Below, piece by piece: positions 15,049 through 22,712 of a stretch of DNA of 64,000 bases. Within the stretch, counting starts at the first letter, position 1. Every line of letters starts with the position of its first letter. This DNA comes from Bradyrhizobium barranii subsp. apii (GTDB taxonomy: Bacteria; Pseudomonadota; Alphaproteobacteria; Rhizobiales; Xanthobacteraceae): the NCBI RefSeq assembly GCF_011516635.5, contig NZ_CP096255.1, positions 4,710,501 through 4,774,500 of the forward strand, read 5' to 3'. The position numbers and the translations under genes are program-made. Under the pieces are notes generated by a model that ran no database searches, was not told the DNA's origin, and worked only from the letters and a program-made list of their open reading frames with translations.

Positions 15049-16167
15049 ATGATACCCGCATGCCTCTCCGACGACTGGATCCTCTGCCCGGAGAGAGAGG
15101 ATATTTCCGCTGAATTCACGCGGCTCCTCACCGCGGCGCAGGAGGGTGGCGCCACCATCGCAGAATGCCTGATGATCGCGCGGCAGCTCAAGCAGGGCGG
15201 CGAGCAGTCCTGGCATCGCGAGTGGAAGCGGTTGGCGCAAGCCAACCGGCAGCGTGCCGAGGCGGCGTTCGCGGAAGGCCACATGGCGACCGCGCAGCGC
15301 AACTGGCTGCGCGCGATGAACTACTACGGCGCGGCCGCGATGCCGCTCGACCAGGCCGACGAGCGCCGCTGGGTCGCGGTGCTCGCCATGCAGGAATGTG
15401 CGCGCCGCTTCCTCACTGCGCGCGGTCCGGCTGGCGAAGTCGTCACGATTCCCTGGGCCGACGACGGACACGTTTTGCAAGGCTATTTCCTGCCTGCGTC
15501 CCCGGGCAGCAAGCGGGCTCCGACCGTGATCTGCATCGGCGAGCCCGGACACCGCAAGGAAGAATTCCTGTTCAAGCTCGCGCCGCATGCGCGCGAACGC
15601 GGATTGTCGATGCTCGCGCTGGACCTGCTCGGCGACCAGCGTGACGACTATACCGACACGCTCCTGCAGCGCCGCGACCTCGAGAGCTCGATTGCCAGCG
15701 TCATGGATTATCTGGAGACGCGCCGCGACGTCGATTTCGATCGCGTCGCCATCGTGGCCGACGGGTGGGGCTCTTCCTTCGTCGCGCGCGCGGTGTTGCA
15801 GGAGCCGAGGCTCGCCGCGGCCGTCTGCGACGGCGGTCTGTGGGACCTGCACGAACGATCCTTCTTCGCCAGCCGCTTTGCGATGAGCGACCTCAGCATC
15901 GTCCCGGTGCCGTCGGCGCCGTTGATGGCCTCGAGCGTCGACTGTCCGGTGCTGATCACACTCGGCGAGGACGGCTGGCTCAAGGCCGACCGGGCGCGCC
16001 AGATCGTGCAGAAGTCGCGACTCGGCAGCTCCGACATCGTGCTGAAGGTGTTCACCGCGCAGGAGACCGGCGCGGCGCAGGCCCACGCGGACAATCCCAG
16101 CCTTGCCAACGAATACATCTTCGACTGGCTCGAATCGCAACTGGGCGCCACGGGGCGGCGGATCTGA
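15049..16167 (+). CDS. alpha/beta-hydrolase-fold protein, probable loss of the catalytic serine
   Basis: A 372-residue protein resembling the 2,6-dihydropseudooxynicotine-hydrolase/FrsA-like group: a helical N-terminal part (residues 20-125) before the alpha/beta core (about 130-365). In the core the nucleophile elbow, normally G-x-S-x-G, aligns with ADGWG (237-241), leaving glycine where the serine should be; S242 and S243 follow. The Asp/His partners near residues 325-350 (GEDGW, AQAHADNP) look retained. It may be non-catalytic or use another residue. The start is ATG 15049; a stronger start is not visible nearby. A 41-base palindromic repeat begins 16 bases after the stop. Confidence 0.7.
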   Translation: MIPACLSDDWILCPEREDISAEFTRLLTAAQEGGATIAECLMIARQLKQGGEQSWHREWKRLAQANRQRAEAAFAEGHMATAQRNWLRAMNYYGAAAMPLDQADERRWVAVLAMQECARRFLTARGPAGEVVTIPWADDGHVLQGYFLPASPGSKRAPTVICIGEPGHRKEEFLFKLAPHARERGLSMLALDLLGDQRDDYTDTLLQRRDLESSIASVMDYLETRRDVDFDRVAIVADGWGSSFVARAVLQEPRLAAAVCDGGLWDLHERSFFASRFAMSDLSIVPVPSAPLMASSVDCPVLITLGEDGWLKADRARQIVQKSRLGSSDIVLKVFTAQETGAAQAHADNPSLANEYIFDWLESQLGATGRRI

Positions 16168-16183
16168 ACGCCGCCTGCTGTCT

Positions 16184-16224
16184 TAAAGCGCGATGAGATT
16201 GGGATGAATCGTCATCGCGCTTTA
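16184..16224. repeat. 13-base perfect inverted repeat (intergenic dispersed palindrome)
   Basis: TAAAGCGCGATGA at 16184-16196 is inverted as TCATCGCGCTTTA at 16212-16224. It lies directly beside the second palindrome at 16238-16282; this pairing is, from memory, common in Bradyrhizobium intergenic DNA. As RNA it could act as a bidirectional terminator for the hydrolase and the MarR gene. Confidence 0.65.
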
Positions 16225-16237
16225 GGTTGTTGCTTGG

Positions 16238-16282
16238 GCATGATCTCTTCGGAAAACCGCTTCGCACTTTTCCGGATCATGC
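16238..16282. repeat. dispersed 45-base palindromic repeat, copy 1
   Basis: An imperfect palindrome starting and ending GCATGATC/GATCATGC with a TTCGGAAAA/TTTTCCGG core. A second copy at 44937-44981 differs at only two of 45 positions. It lies between the hydrolase and the convergent MarR gene, the usual place for such elements. Confidence 0.8.
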
Positions 16283-16283
16283 T

Positions 16284-16790
16284 TTAGTAGTCGAGGGATA
16301 TCCTGACGCAGGCCTTTTCGAGCCGGGTCTTCAGCGTCGCGAGCTTGCCGGTGAATTCGGTCAGTTCGTTCTCGTCGAATTCCTGGAAGACGAATTCGCG
16401 GATCGTTTTGTACTGCTCGTTGAGGCTTGCGATGTGCTTCTGCGTCTTCTCGACCAGCGACAGCCGCACCACGCGGGCGTCGGTCGGCGAGGGCCGCCGC
16501 CGCAGCAGGCCCTTCTTCTCCAGCAGCTTGGACTGGGTGGTGACGAAGGACGGATCGACGTGGAGCAGCTTGGAGACCACGTTGACGGGCACGCCGTCGT
16601 CCTTGTCGAGGTCGGAGATCGCCATCAGGATCAGCCATTGCGGACCGCTGATGCCCAGCGTTCTCGCCCAGAACTGACGCAACTCCTCCAGATACATGTT
16701 GATCGACGAAATTTCCCAGGTGAAACGCCTGATGATATCGAGATTGCCGATGGAGCGGAGGCGCGCCCCTTCCTTCCTGGTCGCTGACAC
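16284..16790 (-). CDS. MarR-family transcriptional regulator
   Basis: A 168-residue winged-helix regulator. The DNA-binding region spans about residues 50-125, with VNVVSKLLHVDPSFVTTQSKLLEKKGLLRRRPSPTDARVV containing the recognition helix and the wing with the conserved DxR. I prefer GTG 16790 (GGGAG seven bases upstream, and MSATRKEG as the protein start) over ATG 16853, whose extension is not family-like. The effector and target are unknown. The porin gene is divergent 400 bases away, so regulation of the porin is possible but unproven. Confidence 0.85.
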   Translation of the reverse strand: MSATRKEGARLRSIGNLDIIRRFTWEISSINMYLEELRQFWARTLGISGPQWLILMAISDLDKDDGVPVNVVSKLLHVDPSFVTTQSKLLEKKGLLRRRPSPTDARVVRLSLVEKTQKHIASLNEQYKTIREFVFQEFDENELTEFTGKLATLKTRLEKACVRISLDY

Positions 16791-17197
16791 AGCGTCACTC
16801 CCGTGATCTGATTCTTTTCCGGCCGGTGTCTTGCACGGCCATAGTCCACGCAAGTCTGCCCTGACGCAAGTGCAGAGCAGGGTAATTTTGTCACTAAAAC
16901 TACAAAGATGATCAGCTCAGCATATTCCCTCACTCGCGGTGTTGCGCGCGGGGCACAGGTTTAGCGAAACAACAAAGCTGACTAAATAAACTATTTTGAT
17001 TAGCGGAACGGCGCAGGCATATTGGCCCGTGACGGTGGGGGGTACTCAATCGTCCCGTTGCAGGTGGTTCGCTCACGTCCCTCGCGTCGATGCGGGTGTG
17101 TCCAAAAGCGCGAAGCGGCCGAGCGGATTTGAAAAGACGGGGATCTGGGGGGCCTCACGGTCCGGTCTCCGTAAAATGAGCAACTTGGAGATTTTAT
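16791..17197. other. regulatory gap between MarR and the porin gene
   Basis: No gene is seen in these 407 bases. The part nearest the porin is expected to hold its promoter and 5' leader, with GGAG nine bases before the porin ATG. The composition is more AT-rich at 16900-17010 (for example CTAAATAAACTATTTTGATT), as expected for promoter DNA. I could not define a -35/-10 pair with confidence. Confidence 0.4.
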
Positions 17198-18727
17198 ATG
17201 AAAGTGGTGAAGAGCCTTTTGCTCGGCACTGCGGCGGGTCTGATCGCCGTCGGCGGAGCACAAGCGGCCGATCTTCCGGTCAAGGCCAAGGCGGTCGAGT
17301 ACGTCAAGATCTGCTCGCTCTACGGCGCGGGCTTCTACTACATCCCGGGCACCGACACCTGCATCAAGCTCGGCGGCTATCTGCGTGCTGAAGTCGCGCT
17401 CAATGCCGGCGGCAACTACAGCGCCGCCTACAACGGTGTTTCCGGCGCGAACAACCGCCTGTCGAACTACTATTTGGCGCGCGCTCGCGAGGACCTCAAC
17501 ATCGATACCCGTACCGCGACTGAGTACGGGGTGGTTCGCACTTACTTTGACGCGGTGTTCACCTGGACGACCGATAACTATACGGGAAGCGGCTCGGCAA
17601 CAGGCGCGACCGTTTACTCGCAACTCGGAAGCACGGGCGTGTCTGCGCCGAACAACGCAAACTCGGGCACGATCTCGGGTGGTACGCTCGGCGTCTACTA
17701 TGCGTTCATCCAGTTCGCCGGCTTCACCATGGGTAAGTCCGTGTCGCAGTTCGACGCGCCCTGGACCAACTATCCCGGCAACAACTTCGACCAGCTCGTC
17801 GGTGGCAGCGGCTCCGTGAACGGCGTCGCCCAGTTCACCTACACGGCCGATTTCGGCCAGGGCGTGACCGCGACCGTTTCGGCGCAGGACCAGACCCAGT
17901 TCTTCACGACCAACATCTGGAACACCGCCGGCATGTCCACCAGCGGCGTCCTCGGCGGTGCTTACGGCTCGAACGATATCGGCGGCACTAGGTCGCCCGA
18001 CATCGTCGGCATGGTTCGTGTCGACCAGGCCTGGGGCCTGTTCCAGGCGTCGGTGGCTGCGCACGACAACCACGTCGCCTACTACGGCGCGTCCGAAGTC
18101 ACCGGTCATCCGGAAGACAAGTGGGGCTGGGCCGTTCAGCTAGCTCTGCAGATCAAGAACATCCCGACCGGTGCTGGCGACGTGATCAACATCTCGGGCG
18201 TCTATACCGACGGCGCGAGCCGCTACAACTTCCAGTCGCTGGCGGCGACCAGCTACTCGATGTTCGGCGGTTCGGGCAGCGCGTATCAGAGCATCGGCTT
18301 TGCCGGCGTGTCTGACGCGGTGTTCGGTCCCAACGGCCAGCTCGAGCTGACCAAGACCTACGGTTTCCGTGGTGCCTACACCCACAACTGGACCCCGTAC
18401 TGGAATACGGCGCTCTACGGCGCGTGGGCTGCGGTCAACTACAGCGGCACGGCGAAGGGCCTGATCTGCGGCAGCGCTGCGTTCGCCTCGCTGACCGGCA
18501 CCTGCAACCCGGACTTCAACATCGGCCAGATCGGCGTCATCACCCGCTGGACGCCGGTCAAGAACCTGACCTTCTCGGCTGACTTCGTCTACAGCCACCT
18601 CGACCAGAAGTACTCGGGCGTGATCACCACCCCGGCGCTGGCGTCGGTTGCCAAGCCTGCGGCAACCTACGAGCTGAAGGACCAGGACACCTACAGCCTG
18701 CTGCTGCGCGCCCAGCGCAACTGGTAA
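17198..18727 (+). CDS. outer-membrane porin (Porin_2 family)
   Basis: A 509-residue porin of the alphaproteobacterial Porin_2 family. Residues 1-22 are a Sec signal peptide ending AQA, followed by ADLPVKAKAVEYVKICSLYG, the typical start of rhizobial porins, and a conserved Cys pair around residues 36-52. The rest is beta-strand-rich with many aromatic girdle residues and ends in QRNW, the usual aromatic C terminus for outer-membrane assembly. It forms a general diffusion pore, probably a trimer. It is followed by a strong terminator and stands as a single-gene unit. Confidence 0.95.
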   Translation: MKVVKSLLLGTAAGLIAVGGAQAADLPVKAKAVEYVKICSLYGAGFYYIPGTDTCIKLGGYLRAEVALNAGGNYSAAYNGVSGANNRLSNYYLARAREDLNIDTRTATEYGVVRTYFDAVFTWTTDNYTGSGSATGATVYSQLGSTGVSAPNNANSGTISGGTLGVYYAFIQFAGFTMGKSVSQFDAPWTNYPGNNFDQLVGGSGSVNGVAQFTYTADFGQGVTATVSAQDQTQFFTTNIWNTAGMSTSGVLGGAYGSNDIGGTRSPDIVGMVRVDQAWGLFQASVAAHDNHVAYYGASEVTGHPEDKWGWAVQLALQIKNIPTGAGDVINISGVYTDGASRYNFQSLAATSYSMFGGSGSAYQSIGFAGVSDAVFGPNGQLELTKTYGFRGAYTHNWTPYWNTALYGAWAAVNYSGTAKGLICGSAAFASLTGTCNPDFNIGQIGVITRWTPVKNLTFSADFVYSHLDQKYSGVITTPALASVAKPAATYELKDQDTYSLLLRAQRNW

Positions 18728-18752
18728 GCTGAAGACCGTTCCGATCTGATAG

Positions 18753-18782
18753 AGCCCCGGCGGGAAACCGCCGGGGCTTTTT
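18753..18782 (+). terminator. rho-independent terminator of the porin gene
   Basis: AGCCCCGGCGG at 18753-18763 pairs with CCGCCGGGGCT at 18768-18778 through a GAAA loop and is followed by TTTT. It begins 26 bases after the porin stop codon. Confidence 0.9.
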
Positions 18783-18918
18783 CATGAAAGCGGCCTTCGG
18801 AAAATCCGGCAACACGTTGCAAACGACGAAGACGAGCTATGCGAATCGATCGCCCTCAAACTTATTTACTTACCTGAGTTGATCAGCTATCTTGTTTTCA
18901 GCCGATTACGAAAGTCAC

Positions 18919-18978
18919 GGCTCTTAGCTTCATGCTAAGCCTCCAGAAACCTCCGGTGATGCCCCGCCGGAGGTTTTT
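18919..18978 (+). ncRNA. candidate small RNA 3' end: two hairpins and a T-run with no gene upstream
   Basis: A hairpin at 18919-18941 (TTAGC-TTCAT-GCTAA core) is followed by a 10-base stem AAACCTCCGG/CCGGAGGTTT (18947-18956, 18967-18976) and a T-run. The orientation is plus, yet the porin already has its own terminator at 18753-18782 and the gcrA-like gene reads toward this site. A short plus-strand transcript starting somewhere in 18800-18900 would explain it. A converging terminator shared with the gcrA-like gene is the alternative. Confidence 0.35.
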
Positions 18979-18995
18979 CGTTTTGGGATTTTCCT

Positions 18996-19499
18996 TCAGC
19001 CGCGCATCACACGGGCGCGCGAGTTCGGCCGGTAGGCGAGGCGGCTGTGGCCGACGCAGTAGGACTGGCCGTCGGGCGCGGTATTGCCGCAGAAGCAGAA
19101 GTCGTCTGCGCCCGGCGTCGAGATCGGCCAGCGGCAGCGATTCTCGGCGAGCTCCAGCAGCGAGCAGCGGTTGGCATCGTCGATCGGACCCGCGACCACA
19201 GGTGTGTCGGTGTCGCCGTAGATCGTGGCGAGCATCTCATATTGCAGCCGCGGTACGGCTCTCGTCCCGCGCCGCGGCGCGAGGCTCCGCTCGAGCTTGC
19301 GCTCGTCGCTCGTCCTGCCGCGCGTGAGATTGAGCCGGGACAGCTTGCCGATCACCGCGTTGCGGCTGACGCCGATGTCGGCAGCGATCTCGCTGCAGGT
19401 GAGGCCGGCCTCGAAGTGCTGCTTCAGAAGCTCAATTCGTTCGTTGGTCCAGGTCGGTGAAGAAGCAGTCGGTGAAGAAGTTGGTGAGAGAACAGGCAT
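18996..19499 (-). CDS. GcrA-family cell-cycle regulator
   Basis: A 167-residue GcrA-like protein. The N-terminal domain (residues about 15-60) holds the helix-turn-helix SEIAADIGVSRNAVIGKLSRLNL typical of GcrA, and the C terminus has the family's Cys/His-rich segment (CRWPISTPGADDFCFCGN, CVGHSRLAY). In Caulobacter, GcrA binds methylated promoters together with RNA polymerase and links CcrM methylation to S-phase genes. A Ser/Pro/Thr-rich 15-residue N-terminal extension precedes the domain. Alphaproteobacteria of this group often have more than one GcrA-like gene, so this may be a paralogue. Confidence 0.88.
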   Translation of the reverse strand: MPVLSPTSSPTASSPTWTNERIELLKQHFEAGLTCSEIAADIGVSRNAVIGKLSRLNLTRGRTSDERKLERSLAPRRGTRAVPRLQYEMLATIYGDTDTPVVAGPIDDANRCSLLELAENRCRWPISTPGADDFCFCGNTAPDGQSYCVGHSRLAYRPNSRARVMRG

Positions 19500-19571
19500 T
19501 GTAACGGTCCCAGGTTGCAGATGTCGGCCATCCTCCTCTCGAGATCCGTCCGCCTCACGTCCGGCGCGCCC

Positions 19572-19769
19572 TCACGTTCTGCCGTTGTCGCGAATCGACA
19601 GAAGCCCGTCCTTGATGGCGAGACGGATGCCTTCCTCGATCAGTGTGCGTGCGACGCCGGGAACGCTGGTGCCGTGGGTGCCCTGTCTCACCAGTTTTTC
19701 CAAATAGGTGATGGTCGAGAGCGCCAAGGTTACGGGAATGCGGTCAGTCTCGGCTTTTTCGGTGGCCAT
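19572..19769 (-). CDS. small ribbon-helix-helix-like protein of unknown function
   Basis: A 65-residue protein. The phrase IPVTLALSTITYLEKLVRQGTHGTSVPGVARTLIEEGIRLAI has the pattern of a beta-strand followed by two helices, similar to the ribbon-helix-helix or CopG-like fold found in small DNA-binding proteins. No partner toxin gene is adjacent, so a toxin-antitoxin role is not supported. It sits alone downstream of the formamidase-like gene on the same strand, with a gap of about 200 bases. Confidence 0.65.
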   Translation of the reverse strand: MATEKAETDRIPVTLALSTITYLEKLVRQGTHGTSVPGVARTLIEEGIRLAIKDGLLSIRDNGRT

Positions 19770-19969
19770 GGCCCGAACGCTAGCCTCTTACTCGGGTACA
19801 TAAAAGTAACGATTAAGACTCTATTTAGGTTCAGGGGTGGGAGTCAAATCCGGGCAAGACCGGTGTTTCAGCTCATTGGAATCGCTCGGGAAATCAGGCG
19901 CAGCGCCGCGCGCCGCGCGGGATGCCGAGCGGCGGCGGCGTGGAGACGGGGCCGGGCAGGCGGGTGGGG

Positions 19970-20947
19970 CTAGCCGTGCACGATCGCCTTTTCGATCATG
20001 CAATGGATGCCTTTGCAGCCGTTGACGGTCTGCGTCACCCGCAGGTCGGCGGCCAGGCTGCACAGCGTGTAGGCGTCCTCGCGCGACAGGTTTCGCGTCT
20101 CGCCGAGCAGCACGATCATGTCGCGCAGCGCGCGCACCACGCACTGGTCGAGGTCGGGATCCATGGCCATGGTCATGTAATGCGTTGCCGTCTCGGCGCG
20201 CGGATAGTCGAACCTGAGATCCTTGCGCAACGTCAGGCGGAAGCGGCCCTGGAGCGCGGTCTCGATCGCAGTGACGCAGACCTCGCCGTCGCCCTGCACA
20301 CCATGGCCGTCGCCGCAGGAGAACATCGCGCCCGGGACGAACACCGGCAAATAGAGCGTCGCACCGGCCCCGAGCTCCTTGTTGTCGAGATTGCCGCCCA
20401 TCGCGCGCGGCACAAGCGAGGAGATGCGGCCCCAGGCCGGCGGCGGCGAGACGCCCATCACGCCGAAGAACGGCTTGAGCGGCAGATCGAGGCCCCAGGG
20501 CATGCGGCCGACCATCCGCGACCGGTCGAGCGGGATGTTCAGGATGCGCGTTTCGTGGAAATCGTCGGGCAGGGTGCCGGACAGCGGCTTGATCATGTTC
20601 CAGCCCCAATCCTGCCGGAGCTGGACGTCGAGGATCTCGACCGCGAGCACGTCGCCGGGCTCGGCGCCCTCGACCGCGATCGGGCCGGTGAGGATGTGGC
20701 CGGGCAGCATGCGCTCGTTCTTGGCGTGAACCTCGAACATCTCCGGCGGAATGTGAAATTTGGTGCGGTCGGGCAGCATGTCGGGCCCGCCGCTGATGGT
20801 GTCGACCGTCACCTCATCGCCGCTTTTGACGGCGAGGACGGGTTTGAGCGCGGCTTCAAAGAAGCCCCAATGGCAGGTCTCGGGGCTTGAATGCAGGTGG
20901 TGATGGGTCATTAGCCGCGTCCAATCGGTTTCATCAGAACTCGTCAT
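19970..20947 (-). CDS. acetamidase/formamidase family protein
   Basis: A 325-residue member of the FmdA/AmdA family. Recognisable regions are GPIAVEGAEPGDVLAVEILDV (about 66-87), the central segment around FFGVMGVSPP and the metal-site-like FSCGDGHGVQGDGEVC, and TVNGCKGIHCMI near the C terminus. The family hydrolyses formamide or short aliphatic amides to ammonia and the acid in the cytoplasm. It is monocistronic here, with ATG 20947 preceded by AGG. A shorter start at ATG 20911 is possible. Confidence 0.88.
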   Translation of the reverse strand: MTSSDETDWTRLMTHHHLHSSPETCHWGFFEAALKPVLAVKSGDEVTVDTISGGPDMLPDRTKFHIPPEMFEVHAKNERMLPGHILTGPIAVEGAEPGDVLAVEILDVQLRQDWGWNMIKPLSGTLPDDFHETRILNIPLDRSRMVGRMPWGLDLPLKPFFGVMGVSPPPAWGRISSLVPRAMGGNLDNKELGAGATLYLPVFVPGAMFSCGDGHGVQGDGEVCVTAIETALQGRFRLTLRKDLRFDYPRAETATHYMTMAMDPDLDQCVVRALRDMIVLLGETRNLSREDAYTLCSLAADLRVTQTVNGCKGIHCMIEKAIVHG

Positions 20948-20959
20948 GAGAACCTGTTA

Positions 20960-21040
20960 TGCCCGGGCTTGACCGGGCGATCGATCCTCTTTCAAGAAGA
21001 TTTCTGAAGATGGACGGGCCGGTCAAGCCCGGCACGATCA
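20960..21040. repeat. GC-rich REP-like intergenic repeat
   Basis: GCCCGG-GCTTGA-CCGGGC near 20961-20978 and the inverted GGCCGGTCAAGCCCGGCA near 21018-21035 form paired stems. The same CCCGG-cttga-CCGGG motif recurs at 25103-25123 and 28375-28402. This places it in a dispersed repeat family. Confidence 0.7.
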
Positions 21041-21056
21041 TTCCAGCGAGGCTCCC

Positions 21057-21860
21057 CTGTATTTCGTTCTTTCCAAGACCCTCGGCACCGCTCTGCTGCC
21101 GATCAATCTCCTGATCGAGCTCGGAATCCTGTCGCTGCTGCTGATGGCGACGCGGTTTGCTGCGGTCGGCCGCAAGCTTGCCGTGACTACGCTGGTGCTG
21201 CTGGCGCTGATCGCGTTCTCGCCGATCGGCAATCTTCTGCTCTATCCGCTGGAGTCGCGTTTCCCGGCGTGGGACACGTCGCGGGGCGCCCCCGACGGCA
21301 TCATCGTGCTCGGCGGCTCGATCGACACCGATCTGTCGGCGGCGCATCGCACGCCGGTGGTTGCGCACGCGGCCGATCGCATGCTGGCGCCGGCCGACCT
21401 CGCGCGGCGCTATCCGAACGCGCGTATCGTCTTCACCGGCGGCTCGGCGAACCTGGTCGCGACGGAGGCGAGGGAGGCCGACTACACCGCGCCCATACTG
21501 GAAAGCCTGGGCATGCCGAAGGAGCGCCTGATCCTCGAGCGCGACTCCCGTAACACCTGGGAGAACGCCATCTTCACGAAGCAGCTGGTGATGCCGAAGC
21601 CGGGCGAACGCTGGCTCCTGGTCACGTCGGCTTTCCACATGCCGCGCGCGATGGGGATTTTCCGCAAAGCCGGGTTCGATGTCGAAGCCTATCCGGTGGA
21701 TTGGCGGATGGGCGGGCGCGACGGGCTCTTCGCCTTCACCCGCAATGGGGCCGACGGGCTCGGCAAGACCGATGTCGCCGTGCGCGAATGGATCGGCCTT
21801 TTGGCGTATCGCATCATGGGGCGGACCGGCGAGTTGCTTCCGGGACCGGGCAAGGACTAA
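21057..21860 (+). CDS. YdcF/ElyC-like DUF218 membrane protein
   Basis: A DUF218 protein with two N-terminal membrane segments and a cytoplasmic/periplasmic alpha/beta domain carrying IIVLGGS, IVFTGGSANL, LERDSRNTWENA and TSAFHMPRAM, all hallmarks of the family. Homology to the family begins at YFVLSKTLG, in frame upstream of the first ATG (21144). The only candidate initiator there is CTG 21057, which has GAGG 5 bases before it; no ATG, GTG or TTG is in frame. If ATG 21144 is used the protein has 238 residues and loses the first membrane segment. Roles in envelope polysaccharide handling are known for the family; the exact function is unknown. Confidence 0.75.
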   Translation: MYFVLSKTLGTALLPINLLIELGILSLLLMATRFAAVGRKLAVTTLVLLALIAFSPIGNLLLYPLESRFPAWDTSRGAPDGIIVLGGSIDTDLSAAHRTPVVAHAADRMLAPADLARRYPNARIVFTGGSANLVATEAREADYTAPILESLGMPKERLILERDSRNTWENAIFTKQLVMPKPGERWLLVTSAFHMPRAMGIFRKAGFDVEAYPVDWRMGGRDGLFAFTRNGADGLGKTDVAVREWIGLLAYRIMGRTGELLPGPGKD

Positions 21861-21920
21861 AACGGGAGCCGCAAAACAAGAACAGAGTACCGGCGCGCGA
21901 TCGCCGGTCGGGAGGACGCC

Positions 21921-22703
21921 ATGCAACAGCAGAGCGCAGACAGGATCGATCTTGCCGGCCTCGTCGCCGACCTCAACAGCCTGCTGCGGCTGAAGACGAC
22001 GGTGATCGGCATGAAGCTGTTCGCGAGCGCCGCCGACATGGAGGCGATCCCGAAAATCCGGCGGCCGAACGCGGTCCACACCACCGACCAGATCGTCAGC
22101 ATGGCTGCACGTCTGGGCTGGACGGTCGGCATCACCGCCGACGATCTTGTCGGTGCGCAGTGTCGCGCCGTGATCGGGCTTGCGCCGCAGGACGAAAAAT
22201 GGCTCGCCGGCGAAAACTATGTCGGGGTCTGGCACGGCACCGCCGAGGACGCGCGCAAGCGCCAGGAGGCGCTGGACGTGGTTCCGTTCGGGCAGTATCA
22301 GGCGCTTGCGGTCAGTCCGCTCGCGAGCGGGCGGCTCGATCCGCCCGACATCGGCCTGGTCTATGCAACGCCGGGGCAGATGATCATCCTGATCAACGGG
22401 CTGCAATATACCGGCTACAAGAAGTTCGAATGGGGCGTCGTCGGTGAGACCGCCTGCGCGGATTCCTGGGGGCGGGCGCTGAAAACCGGCGAGCCCAGCC
22501 TGTCCTTGCCATGCTATGCCGAACGGCGCTATGGCGGCGTGCCGGACGAGGAGATGCTGATGGCCTTGAAGCCCTCGCATCTCGCCAAGGCGATCGAGGG
22601 CATGAAGGCGCTGGCCAAGAACGGCTTGCGCTATCCGATTCCGCCTTATGGGATTCAAAGCGACGTCCGCGCCGGCATGGGCGTGAGTTACGCGAAGAAA
22701 TAA
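21921..22703 (+). CDS. DUF169-domain protein
   Basis: A 260-residue protein of the DUF169 family, recognised from the phrases TTVIGMKLF near the N terminus, the central CRAVIGL, PLASGRLDPPDIGLVYATPGQMIILINGLQYTGYKKFEW, and CADSWGRALKTGEPSLSLPC. The family has no settled biochemical role; several members occur with oxidoreductases. Cys178 and Cys195 (approximate) might bind metal. The gene begins 61 bases after the YdcF-like gene and ends 10 bases before the first saccharopine-dehydrogenase-like gene, so it is probably in one operon with them. Confidence 0.8.
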   Translation: MQQQSADRIDLAGLVADLNSLLRLKTTVIGMKLFASAADMEAIPKIRRPNAVHTTDQIVSMAARLGWTVGITADDLVGAQCRAVIGLAPQDEKWLAGENYVGVWHGTAEDARKRQEALDVVPFGQYQALAVSPLASGRLDPPDIGLVYATPGQMIILINGLQYTGYKKFEWGVVGETACADSWGRALKTGEPSLSLPCYAERRYGGVPDEEMLMALKPSHLAKAIEGMKALAKNGLRYPIPPYGIQSDVRAGMGVSYAKK

Positions 22704-22712
22704 AGGTCGACC

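Noticed and set aside
19572..19769. Toxin-antitoxin role for the small ribbon-helix-helix-like gene
   Set aside because: No toxin-like gene is adjacent on either side.
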